Shown here in pieces: positions 1 through 6,677 of a DNA stretch of 12,377 nt (positions are counted from its first letter, which is position 1; each line of letters opens with the position of its first letter). Position numbers and translations under genes: made by a program. Origin of the DNA: Oscillospiraceae bacterium (GTDB lineage Bacteria; Bacillota; Clostridia; Clostridiales; Clostridiaceae). The DNA is taken from contig WQUF01000224.1 of assembly GCA_009785875.1 (NCBI GenBank), forward strand, positions 1 through 12,377. Direction: 5' to 3'. Under the pieces are notes generated by a model that saw only the letters and a program-made list of their open reading frames with translations, had not been told where the DNA came from and did not search any database.

Positions 1-124
1 CTGTAAAGGCAGTGGTCAGGTTCATGCCGATTTCGTTAAAAAGTTGTTCCGCCTGTTTTTTCAACTCTTTATCTATCCGAATACTCAAATTTGCAGTATC
101 GCTGTTAATTGTAGTTTTTTCCAT
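1..124 (-). CDS. RelB/DinJ-family antitoxin, N-terminal part (runs off the left edge)
   Basis: The visible 41 residues begin MEKTTINSDTANLSIRIDKE and continue with a Lys-rich helix and the turn EIGMNLTTAF. This is the ribbon-helix-helix start typical of RelB/DinJ antitoxins: a beta strand with alternating polar residues (NLSIRID), a first helix (KELKKQAEQLFNEIG) and the start of a second (MNLTTAF). Family members bind their own promoter as dimers and neutralise a RelE/YafQ-type mRNA-cleaving toxin, whose gene normally follows directly and would lie outside the window. The ATG at 122-124 is preceded by AAAGGAG at a good distance, so the start is secure. The promoter and palindromic operator just upstream support autoregulation. 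The toxin is not visible, so a complete module is an inference. Confidence 0.82.
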   Translation of the reverse strand, partial: MEKTTINSDTANLSIRIDKELKKQAEQLFNEIGMNLTTAFT

Positions 125-156
125 TTTTGCTTTCTCCTTTCTGCTTATACAATTAA

Positions 157-198
157 ATTATATATTATTATTAGTGCTATATCAATACGTAGCACTAA
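157..198 (-). promoter_or_regulatory. Antitoxin promoter with palindromic operator
   Basis: On the minus strand TTGATA (180-185) and TATAAT (157-162) are separated by exactly 17 nt, a near-consensus sigma-A promoter for the antitoxin gene. A perfect 9-bp inverted repeat, TTAGTGCTA (171-179) and TAGCACTAA (190-198), with a 10-nt centre surrounds the -35 box, and one arm fills part of the -35/-10 spacer. A dimeric repressor bound there would block RNA polymerase. RelB-type antitoxins are known to autorepress through such operators. That this repressor is the neighbouring antitoxin is an inference. Confidence 0.75.
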
Positions 199-218
199 AT
201 ATTAGATATTGTAATCTA

Positions 219-512
219 CTAAAAGGACAAATTGCCCTTTTTAAGCGACAATAATCTCCTCGGACAAATAATCCATGGTTGTTCACCAACACGAGTTTGA
301 AGTGAGCAAACACCACATTGAATTGTGTCTTTTTCTGGTATGCGAGCTTTCAAATCAGGATTGATTTGCAGATCAATTGCTGATTGATAGCGATTACCAC
401 CTCCATCACATTCTGCATTCATAAACGGACACCATGCCCGACGTAAATTATTTTCAGCTTCATCATCCCAATTTTGAAGTCGATAACCATAAAGTTCATA
501 AATTTTGCTCAT
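219..512 (-). pseudogene. NotI-family restriction endonuclease, N-terminal fragment
   Basis: This 97-residue open frame matches only the N-terminal third of NotI-type endonucleases (NotI itself is about 380 residues). Visible family features are ELYGYRL near residue 6, CPF at 28-30, C35, GVC at 67-69 and WIICPRRLL at 80-88. These cysteines correspond to the Fe-Cys4 site of NotI. The PD-(D/E)xK catalytic domain, which follows in the family, is absent. After LLSL the frame passes into a short unrelated tail and stops at the base of a hairpin. The ATG at 510-512 overlaps the end of the methyltransferase fragment by 17 nt, the usual coupling of a methyltransferase-endonuclease operon. No inner stop or frameshift is present, so the truncation looks recent. 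It cannot cut DNA by the known mechanism. Confidence 0.75.
221..241 (-). terminator. Hairpin at the truncation point, possible weak terminator
   Basis: On the minus strand AAAAGGGC, a 5-nt AATTT loop and GTCCTTTT can form an 8-bp stem with one G-U pair. The U residues sit in the stem and no further U tract follows, so termination may be weak. It overlaps the last codons of the NotI fragment. It probably belongs to the sequence that lay here before the restriction-modification fragment was joined, and may separate that fragment from the antitoxin promoter. Confidence 0.3.
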
Positions 513-852
513 TTAAGTATTCCACTAACTTTTTCCCAATAGCATAAGCCATTGGTGGCGGCACTGAGTTTGCAACCTGTCTGTGTTGGTCAAGATCTTT
601 AACACTTCCCGTTCGTGAACGTATTGGTCCTAATAGTATGTAATCATCATCATATCCGTGAATACGCATATATTCACGAGGCGTAAGATAACGATTTTGG
701 ATCGGATGAAAAAATATTTCTCCACAACGCAAAGTATTTGATGGTTTGCTCCTATCAAGCCTTAAATATTTTGTAGTATCTTTCGGCATAAGGTTCCCAC
801 GAATATCAAGGCTCACGTGTTTTTGTGCTGCGAAATATGACCCTTCTGGTAC
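496..852 (-). pseudogene. DNA cytosine-5 methyltransferase, C-terminal fragment
   Basis: The residues show the C-terminal end of a C5-cytosine methyltransferase: KYLRLDRSKPSNTL at the end of the target recognition region, motif IX as RYLTPREYMRIHGY, and motif X as QVANSVPPPMAYAIGKKL. The SAM-binding FxGxG motif, the catalytic PCQ motif and the ENV motif should lie about 200 residues further N-terminal and are missing. The open frame runs back to an ATG at 889-891, but those first codons (AVAFLFFCF) are the translated pnp terminator. Family-like sequence starts only at about VPEGS, position 852. It overlaps the NotI fragment by 17 nt and was probably its cognate protective enzyme. It cannot be active on its own. 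Confidence 0.8.
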
Positions 853-854
853 AA

Positions 855-883
855 AACAAAAAAATAAAAAGGCAACTGCCTCT
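855..883 (-). terminator. Intrinsic terminator of the rimP-pnp operon
   Basis: On the minus strand, 12 nt after the pnp stop codon, AGAGGC-AGTT-GCCTTT forms a 6-bp stem with one G-U pair, followed by a long U-rich tract broken by single other bases. Position and form fit the end of the operon. The stem is short, so some read-through is possible. Confidence 0.65.
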
Positions 884-894
884 CTATTCACAAC

Positions 895-3000
895 TTATTT
901 AGCTTCTTTATTCTTTTCTTCTGTTATCGCATCTCTTCTCGAGAGATTAATCCTGCCTTGTGAATCTATTTCCGTTACCTTTACCAATATTTCATCTCCA
1001 ACGCTCACTACATCTTCAACTTTATTAACTCGTCGTACATCCAGTTTAGAAATATGGACTAACCCTTCCTTCCCAGCAAATATCTCTACAAATGCTCCAA
1101 ATGTAGTTATCTTTGTGACCTTTCCAAGGAATACTTCCCCTTCTTTTATATCATGAGTAAGTTCATCTATCATTTTAATAGCTTTTTGAAGTGACGGTGC
1201 ATCATTTGAGAATACGAATACTTTACCATCATCCCTGGTATCAATTTTAACTGAAGTTTCTGCAATTATCTTATTGATATTTTTTCCTCCAGGACCGATT
1301 AAATCTTTAATTCTACCTGGGTCTATTGTCAATATCTCTATCCTTGGAGCATATTTTGAAAGTTCAGGTCTTGGTTTTGAAATACATGCATTCATCTTTT
1401 CCAATATTTCAAGCCTTGCCTTTCTTGCAGCATCTATAGAATTTCTAATGCATTCCTTAGATAAACCTTTTATTTTAGTATCCACTTGTATCGCTGTTAT
1501 CCCTTTTGTAGTGCCTGCGACTTTAAAGTCCATATCGCCAAAGAAATCTTCGATGCCTTGTATATCTGTGAGTATTCCTTCTTTTGTTAGATCCTCATTT
1601 GTTATAAGCCCGATTGCGATCCCTGCTGCTGGTCTTTTAATCGGTACCCCGGCATCTAATAACGATAAAGTACTGGCACATACCGACGCTTGAGATGTGG
1701 ATCCATTTGAGGATAATACTTCAGACACGAGCCTGATTGTATAAGGGAATTCATTTTCATCTGGAATTAATGGTTCCAGAGCTTTTTCTGCAAGTGCACC
1801 GTGACCTATTTCCCTTCTTCCTGGAGCCCTTAAAGGCTTAACTTCACCAGTTGAGTAGCTTGGGAAATTGTAATGGTGAATATACCTCTTAAACTCTTCT
1901 TCTCCAATTCCATCTAATTTCTGAACCTCGCTTATGGTTCCTAAAGTAGATACAGTTAAAACTTGAGTAAGCCCTCTTGTAAACAATCCTGTACCATGTG
2001 CCCTTGGGAGTATGCTAACTTCACAAGTTATAGGTCTAACTTCATCAAATTTTCTCTCATCAGGTCTCCTATTCTCTTCCAGGAGCATGTGTCTTACTAT
2101 CTCTTTTTGAATATCATATACGATTTCACCAATATCAGAAATATTATCTGGATATTTTTCATCGAATTCTTCAGAAATCTTTTCTTTAACTATATCCATT
2201 TTGTCATTTCTAATATCCTTATCAGCTTCATACATAGCATCTTTAATCATTTCAAAAGCGAATTCATTTACTTCTTTTCTTAAGTTTTCATCAGGGAAAT
2301 ATAGTACTGGCTCGATCTTTTGTTTCCCAAATTGTTTCACTGCTTCTTTTTGAAATTTTATTATTTCTTGACAAGCCTTGAATCCAAACATTATAGCATC
2401 ATACATCACATCATCTGGTATTTCGTTTCCTCCAGCTTCAATCATCATCACTCTTTCTTCTGTTGCGCAGACTGTGAGATTTAAGCTGGATTCTTCCCTC
2501 TCTTTAGAATTTGGATTCACTATGAACTTTTTATCGATTAATCCTATATTGACAGTTCCAACTGGAGTATCAAAAGGTAAGCTCGATAAACAAAGTGCTA
2601 ATGATGCTCCATTGCTTGCTAACGTCTCTGGGGAGTTATCATTATCAACTGATAGTACAGTGCATACCACTTGAACGTCATTTCTAAACCCGTGTGGGAA
2701 GAGTGGCCTGATTGGTCTATCTATTGCTCTGCCTGCAAGGACTGCCTTTTCAGTGGGTTTACCTTCTCTTTTTATAAATCCTCCAGGTATTTTCCCTACA
2801 GAATATAATCTTTCTTCATATTCTACGCTTAAAGGGAAAAAATCTATACCTTCCCTTATCGTACTGCTTCCATTTACATTAACTAGTACTACTGTATCGC
2901 CGTAACTTACGAGTATCGCACAGTTAGATAAAAATCCCACTTTGCCATATTCGACTTTAAGCACTCTACCAAATGCAGTAGTCTCTAGCGTTTGGCTCAT
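895..3000 (-). CDS. pnp: Polyribonucleotide nucleotidyltransferase (PNPase)
   Basis: The 701-residue product is full length for PNPase, the trimeric 3'-to-5' phosphorolytic exoribonuclease of bacterial mRNA decay. Two RNase PH domains (about 5-140 and 305-530) flank an all-helical linker domain. The second holds the phosphate-binding SNGSTSQAS (431-439) and the metal-binding GDMDFKVAGT (488-497). A KH domain with GPGG at 569-572 and an S1 domain (about 625-690, TKITTFGAFVEI) follow. The frame is open upstream, but the start chosen is the ATG at 2998-3000 (MSQTLETTAFGRV), with AGGAGG directly before it and a start matching the family. It is the last gene of the operon. Two leader hairpins upstream suggest processing or autoregulation, as known for pnp in enterobacteria. 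Confidence 0.97.
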   Translation of the reverse strand: MSQTLETTAFGRVLKVEYGKVGFLSNCAILVSYGDTVVLVNVNGSSTIREGIDFFPLSVEYEERLYSVGKIPGGFIKREGKPTEKAVLAGRAIDRPIRPLFPHGFRNDVQVVCTVLSVDNDNSPETLASNGASLALCLSSLPFDTPVGTVNIGLIDKKFIVNPNSKEREESSLNLTVCATEERVMMIEAGGNEIPDDVMYDAIMFGFKACQEIIKFQKEAVKQFGKQKIEPVLYFPDENLRKEVNEFAFEMIKDAMYEADKDIRNDKMDIVKEKISEEFDEKYPDNISDIGEIVYDIQKEIVRHMLLEENRRPDERKFDEVRPITCEVSILPRAHGTGLFTRGLTQVLTVSTLGTISEVQKLDGIGEEEFKRYIHHYNFPSYSTGEVKPLRAPGRREIGHGALAEKALEPLIPDENEFPYTIRLVSEVLSSNGSTSQASVCASTLSLLDAGVPIKRPAAGIAIGLITNEDLTKEGILTDIQGIEDFFGDMDFKVAGTTKGITAIQVDTKIKGLSKECIRNSIDAARKARLEILEKMNACISKPRPELSKYAPRIEILTIDPGRIKDLIGPGGKNINKIIAETSVKIDTRDDGKVFVFSNDAPSLQKAIKMIDELTHDIKEGEVFLGKVTKITTFGAFVEIFAGKEGLVHISKLDVRRVNKVEDVVSVGDEILVKVTEIDSQGRINLSRRDAITEEKNKEAK

Positions 3001-3023
3001 ATAAAAACCTCCTATATTTAATA

Positions 3024-3071
3024 AGAGCGGATACATCCGCTCTATTATTTTTTTTTGGCTAATACCAAAAA
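3024..3071 (-). promoter_or_regulatory. pnp leader with two hairpins
   Basis: Between rpsO and pnp the minus strand carries TTTTTGG-TATTAG-CCAAAAA (3052-3071) and then AGAGCGGA-TGTA-TCCGCTCT (3024-3043), a perfect 8-bp GC-containing stem ending 12 nt before the pnp AGGAGG. No U tract follows the second stem on this strand, so it is not a normal terminator for rpsO. In enterobacteria a hairpin at this place is cut by RNase III, and PNPase then represses its own message. A similar role here is an inference. On the plus strand the second hairpin is followed by a T run, but no plus-strand gene lies upstream. Confidence 0.6.
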
Positions 3072-3102
3072 TTTAAATGCAAATTATCGTATTGTTTATA
3101 TC

Positions 3103-3148
3103 TTATTTTCTTAAATTTAGTTCTTTGTTGGACTGTATCTTTCAATAT
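3103..3148 (-). repeat. Degenerate second copy of the rpsO 3' end
   Basis: Positions 3103-3148 repeat the last 50 nt of rpsO (3179-3228). A 24-nt block (3103-3126 equals 3179-3202) and a 16-nt block (3133-3148 equals 3213-3228) are identical. Between them 6 nt replace 10 nt. The shared part includes the rpsO stop codon. The copy lies 30 nt downstream of the real gene end and has no start codon or coding continuation. It looks like the residue of a duplication, an allele replacement, or an element that inserted at the gene end. Confidence 0.85.
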
Positions 3149-3178
3149 TGAAATTGAAATTAAAATAAAAAATTTAAT

Positions 3179-3442
3179 TTATTTTCTTAAATTTAGTTCT
3201 TTTATAAGAGTTCTGTATCTTTCAATATCTTTCCTCTTTAAGTAGTCTAAGAGTCCTCTTCTCTTACCAACCATCATCAAAAGTCCTCTTCTTGAGTGAA
3301 AATCTTTTTTGTGTATGTTTAAGTGACCTGTTAAGTGATTAATCCTTTCAGTTAAAAGGGCGATTTGAACCTCTGGAGAGCCTGTATCCCCTTCATGCCT
3401 TGCAAATTTTACCATTACATTGTTTTTTAATTCTTTTTCCAT
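3179..3442 (-). CDS. rpsO: 30S ribosomal protein S15
   Basis: The 87-residue basic protein has the family core FARHEGDTGSPEVQIALLTERI followed by LTGHLNIHKKDFHSRRGLL and a C-terminal KRKDIERYRTLIKELNLRK, the usual four-helix S15 of about 89 residues. S15 binds the 16S rRNA central-domain three-way junction early in 30S assembly. The open frame extends four codons further to a TTG. The ATG at 3440-3442 (MEKELKNN) is chosen because GGAGG lies 5 nt before it and the TTG overlaps that site. It has its own strong promoter at the ribF end and a structured leader, so it can be expressed apart from the upstream operon. pnp follows after the duplicated gene tail. Confidence 0.97.
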   Translation of the reverse strand: MEKELKNNVMVKFARHEGDTGSPEVQIALLTERINHLTGHLNIHKKDFHSRRGLLMMVGKRRGLLDYLKRKDIERYRTLIKELNLRK

Positions 3443-3509
3443 ATTTACCTCCAATATTTAATAAGCCATTATCCACGAGTAAAGTTGGTAAATCAAAAAT
3501 CGTAGATAA
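3443..3509 (-). promoter_or_regulatory. rpsO leader, candidate S15 autoregulatory pseudoknot
   Basis: On the minus strand TTATCTACGA (3500-3509) pairs with TCGTGGATAA (3469-3478), a 10-bp stem with one G-U pair and a 21-nt loop. The loop holds ATTTACC (3487-3493), perfectly complementary to GGTAAAT (3443-3449), which covers the 3' end of the Shine-Dalgarno sequence and its spacer up to the ATG. The two helices together form an H-type pseudoknot over the start site. Repression of rpsO by S15 through structured leaders, including a pseudoknot in E. coli, is established knowledge. This fold and its S15 binding are inferred from complementarity. Confidence 0.6.
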
Positions 3510-3526
3510 GGTAATTTCCAAAATAA

Positions 3527-3555
3527 ATTATAACAAAAACCTTTTTAATTGTAAA
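3527..3555 (-). promoter_or_regulatory. Internal promoter for rpsO-pnp
   Basis: TTTACA (3550-3555) and TATAAT (3527-3532) lie 17 nt apart on the minus strand, and TG one base before the -10 box gives an extended -10 element. The -35 box overlaps the last codons of ribF. Expected transcription start is near 3520, giving a leader of about 80 nt that contains the complete candidate pseudoknot. Confidence 0.75.
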
Positions 3556-4468
3556 ATGTTTTATGCATATAATTTATATCCATTTCAATTTGTTTTTTAA
3601 GCTCATTTATATTATTAAACTTTATCTCATCTCTTATTCTACCCAAAAATAAAATTTTAATAATTTTCTCATAAATATCACCATTAAAATCTAATAAATG
3701 AGTTTCAATTTTAATTTTTTTGGTGTTTGAGACTGTGACATTATACCCCACATTAGTTAATGCTCTATATATTTTATTATCGACCAAAGCTTCAGTAAAA
3801 TACACACCTTTTAAAGGAATTGCAATATTTTCATCAAATTGCAAGTTTGCAGTTGGAAATCCTATAGTCCTGCCTAATTTAAATCCTCCTGAAACCTCCC
3901 CTTTAATGCTATATATCCTACCCAATAGCAAATTCACTAATTTAATATTCCCTTGCTCTGTAAGGAGTTCTCTGATATAAGTGCTGCTTACGACCTTTTT
4001 ATTATATGTAACTGGAGGTACAATCTCAAATTTTATCTTATTTTCTATGCAAAACTTGCTAACAAGATGGTGGTCACCTGAATTTTTAAAGCCAAACCTG
4101 AAATTAAACCCAATGATGAAAGCTTTAACATTAAAATTATCTACAAGCAATTTAAGAAAATCTTCTGCTTTTATATGGGAAATAGTATTGTCAAAATCTA
4201 CAAGGAGTAAATAATCTATTTTATCTTCTAATAATTCTATTTTATCTTCATTCGTCATAAGAGATTTATTAAGATCATTTTTTTTAATAAAGTTTAAAGG
4301 ATTGTTTTTAAAAGACAATACCATGGATTTATAATTTTCATCTTTAGAAATGATACCGCATTTTCTAACCAGTTCCATGTGCCCTATATGAAATCCATCA
4401 AAGTTACCTAAAGCTATTGCCTTTTCTTCCTCATCCTCTTTTTTAAATAAGCTATCTAAAACTTTCAT
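3545..4468 (-). CDS. ribF: Bifunctional riboflavin kinase / FAD synthetase
   Basis: This 307-residue two-domain enzyme converts riboflavin to FMN and FMN to FAD using ATP. The N-terminal nucleotidyltransferase domain shows ALGNFDGFHIGH (19-30, the HxGH-type adenylyl site) and SSTYIRELL (161-169). The C-terminal riboflavin kinase domain shows GRTIGFPTANL (199-209), LKGVYF (219-224) and the late ETHLLDFNGDIY segment. Length is normal for the family. The GGAG ribosome binding site overlaps the stop of truB, 8 nt upstream, so the two are probably translationally coupled. The truB-ribF-rpsO order is standard in Bacillota. Confidence 0.96.
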   Translation of the reverse strand: MKVLDSLFKKEDEEEKAIALGNFDGFHIGHMELVRKCGIISKDENYKSMVLSFKNNPLNFIKKNDLNKSLMTNEDKIELLEDKIDYLLLVDFDNTISHIKAEDFLKLLVDNFNVKAFIIGFNFRFGFKNSGDHHLVSKFCIENKIKFEIVPPVTYNKKVVSSTYIRELLTEQGNIKLVNLLLGRIYSIKGEVSGGFKLGRTIGFPTANLQFDENIAIPLKGVYFTEALVDNKIYRALTNVGYNVTVSNTKKIKIETHLLDFNGDIYEKIIKILFLGRIRDEIKFNNINELKKQIEMDINYMHKTFYN

Positions 4469-4476
4469 ACATTCTC

Positions 4477-5325
4477 CTAAACAAACTTCTTAATGACCTT
4501 TATTTTTTTATCGGCTATCTTCCCAAATCCAAAAAAACTATTTTCAAAATAAATTCTGTAATATCCATCTTTTAAGTCACAAAATACAGGAATTCCATTT
4601 AAAATCTTTTTATTTAATTCAGCTGGTACTTTAAGTATTTCGTATTCCCTTAATAGATCTTCAGGCGATATTAAATGGTCGTAAATATTCTCCTCAGTCA
4701 ATTGGCTAAGTTCCACAGAATTTTCTATGCAAAAATTTCCGCTTTGAACCCTTCTAAGATCCTGTATTGTAGCACCGCACCCAAGCATTTCCCCTAAATC
4801 ATTGGCAATTGACCTAATATATGTACCCTTTGAACAGTGAATTCTTAATTTTAAAATATCATGAGTAAAACTTAATATATCTATAGAAAAAATTTTTATT
4901 TCTCGCTCTTTAAGATCGACGATGATATTTTTTCTTGCAAGTTCATAGGCCTTCTTCCCATCTATCTTTATAGCAGAATAAGCAGGAGGTTTTTGGGTAC
5001 CTATAGCTTTAATTTCTTCAACACTTTTTTTGATATCCTCAATATTTACTAAAGGTATGGTTTTAGCAATAATTTCTCCTTCCATATCGTAAGTAGTAGT
5101 TTTTATTCCTAAAATCAAGCTGGCAATGTATACTTTATCTTTAGCCATGAGATAATCCGACAAAGATGTAGCTTTTCCAATCACAATGGTCAAAAGTCCG
5201 GTAGCTAGTGGATCCAAAGTCCCAGTGTGACCAACGGATTTTAAATTGGTTAGTTTCTTTACTTTCCTCACTACATCAAAAGATGAAACCCCTTTTTCTT
5301 TATCGATTAAAACAGCCCCATCCAT
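4477..5325 (-). CDS. truB: tRNA pseudouridine-55 synthase
   Basis: TruB makes pseudouridine 55 in the T-loop of nearly all tRNAs and also helps tRNA folding. The 282-residue product has the catalytic motif GHTGTLDPLATGLL (32-45) with Asp38 as the expected nucleophile, the KPPAYSAIKIDGKKAYELAR segment and CSKGTYIRSIANDLGE with the conserved Arg, all in the usual order. A short C-terminal PUA-like part (KVPAELNKKILNGIPVF) follows. The ATG at 5323-5325 lies 2 nt after the nrnA stop, and its ribosome binding site (AAGGA) lies in the last nrnA codons, so coupled translation is likely. Confidence 0.96.
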   Translation of the reverse strand: MDGAVLIDKEKGVSSFDVVRKVKKLTNLKSVGHTGTLDPLATGLLTIVIGKATSLSDYLMAKDKVYIASLILGIKTTTYDMEGEIIAKTIPLVNIEDIKKSVEEIKAIGTQKPPAYSAIKIDGKKAYELARKNIIVDLKEREIKIFSIDILSFTHDILKLRIHCSKGTYIRSIANDLGEMLGCGATIQDLRRVQSGNFCIENSVELSQLTEENIYDHLISPEDLLREYEILKVPAELNKKILNGIPVFCDLKDGYYRIYFENSFFGFGKIADKKIKVIKKFV

Positions 5326-5327
5326 AG

Positions 5328-6287
5328 TTAAATTTCCTTCTTAAGTTCCATAAGCAATATATCTTTAACCTCTTCCACATCTTTAGAATTAATAACGCAA
5401 CCTGAAGCTCTCACATGACCCCCACCATTAAAAGTTTCAGCGAGAGATTTTACATCCACTATATTTTTGGATCTTAAGCTGATTTTAAAACCTTCGTCTA
5501 CCTCTTTAGCCACAATAGACACTTCTATGTTCTCGATATTGAGTCCAAAATCTATCACATCCGATGTGGAAAAATCCTCAAGACCAAAGTTATCTAAATC
5601 TCTTTTAAATATAGTCATAAAGACAACTCTGGGATGAATATATTCAAGGCTCAAAAGTACTTTGCCTACAAATTTAGTATTTAAAAAGCTATTATAATTG
5701 AGCACTCTCCTCGTAATCTCAGTATGATCGATACCAGAATTAAGAAGATCCCCGGCAATGCCATGAGTTAGCGATGTCGTATTCTGAAATTTGAAATTTC
5801 CTGTGTCAGAAATAATAGATGTGTACAAATAAGTTGCAATCTTCACATCGATATTTGCATTTAAGCCCTTCAAAATTTGATACACTATTTCTCCCATGGA
5901 AGAGGCATTTGCATCCACATAATTGATGTCACCAAACATGTCATTTGTACCATGATGATCTAAATTAATAACCGTATAATCCTTATTTGAAAAATTAAAA
6001 TCACCACTTAACCTGCTTACTGACCCACAATCTAAAGTGATCAAAAGCTCTGTTCCATTTTGAATATTCTGAAAAAACTTTGATTCTATCGTTTGAGCTT
6101 TAGGTAGAAATCTTAAATTGCTTGGCAATTTTTCTTCACATATGATATATGGGTTCTTTTTTAAATCTGTTAAAGCAAGATAGAGAGCAAATGAAGAACC
6201 AAGGGAATCCCCATCCACCCTCTTGTGGAAAGAAATAGCAATTTTGGTAGCCTTTTTTATTTCGCTGATTATTCTATTGATTATCAT
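5328..6287 (-). CDS. nrnA: Bifunctional oligoribonuclease / pAp phosphatase, DHH family
   Basis: NrnA degrades 2- to 5-nt RNA left by exonucleases such as PNPase and hydrolyses 3'-phosphoadenosine 5'-phosphate. It replaces Orn in Bacillota. The 319-residue sequence has the DHH phosphoesterase motifs: DGDSLGSS (25-32), LDCGS (85-89), the signature DHH at 110-112, Asp161 in SIISDTGNF, and the DHHA1 substrate-binding motif NGGGHVRASGC (287-297). Its ATG overlaps the rbfA stop (ATGA), and the ribosome binding site GAGGA lies inside rbfA, so translation is coupled. Placement between rbfA and truB is typical of Clostridia and Bacilli. Confidence 0.95.
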   Translation of the reverse strand: MIINRIISEIKKATKIAISFHKRVDGDSLGSSFALYLALTDLKKNPYIICEEKLPSNLRFLPKAQTIESKFFQNIQNGTELLITLDCGSVSRLSGDFNFSNKDYTVINLDHHGTNDMFGDINYVDANASSMGEIVYQILKGLNANIDVKIATYLYTSIISDTGNFKFQNTTSLTHGIAGDLLNSGIDHTEITRRVLNYNSFLNTKFVGKVLLSLEYIHPRVVFMTIFKRDLDNFGLEDFSTSDVIDFGLNIENIEVSIVAKEVDEGFKISLRSKNIVDVKSLAETFNGGGHVRASGCVINSKDVEEVKDILLMELKKEI

Positions 6288-6637
6288 TTATTGTCCTCAT
6301 GAATTTTTTCTAAAATGCTATCTATTTTTAAAGCATTATCCATAGAATTATCTTGTAAAAATGTTAATTTCGGTGTGAATCTTAATTTTACCCTTTTGCT
6401 AACTTCATGGCTTAAAAATCCCTCGGCACTCTTTAATGCCTTAAAAGAATCTTCTTTTGACTCATTATCTCCAAATAAACTGATAAAAACCTTTGCATAT
6501 TTATAGTCCTTTGACAATTCAACACCAGTGACGCTTAAAAGACTTGAAATCCTCGGATCCTTAACTTCATGTGTAATTAAATAGCTTATCTCTCGCCTAA
6601 TATCCTCTGAAGCTCTTTCAATCTTGTAGTTTGACAT
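6284..6637 (-). CDS. rbfA: 30S ribosome-binding factor A
   Basis: RbfA binds immature 30S subunits near helix 1 of 16S rRNA and helps late maturation and cold adaptation. The 117-residue product is one KH-like domain of normal length with the family hallmarks RASEDIRREISYLI, EVKDPRIS, LLSVTGVELSKDYKYAKVFI, and RFTPKLTFLQDNSMDNALKI near the end. The ATG at 6635-6637 follows GAGGTG at a good distance. It lies between infB (40 nt upstream) and nrnA (4-nt overlap), the standard order. Confidence 0.95.
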   Translation of the reverse strand: MSNYKIERASEDIRREISYLITHEVKDPRISSLLSVTGVELSKDYKYAKVFISLFGDNESKEDSFKALKSAEGFLSHEVSKRVKLRFTPKLTFLQDNSMDNALKIDSILEKIHEDNK

Positions 6638-6677
6638 AATTCACCTCAATCTATAACTTCACTAAACTAAGTATATT

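Noticed and set aside
746..1693. Plus-strand open frames of 136 and 139 codons opposite pnp
   Set aside because: They lie antisense to the conserved, full-length pnp, lack ribosome binding sites and show no recognisable motifs. They are shadows of pnp codon use.
3149..3178. A/T stem just after the rpsO stop as a terminator
   Set aside because: It has only A-U pairs and no GC-rich core, so it is unlikely to stop transcription before pnp.
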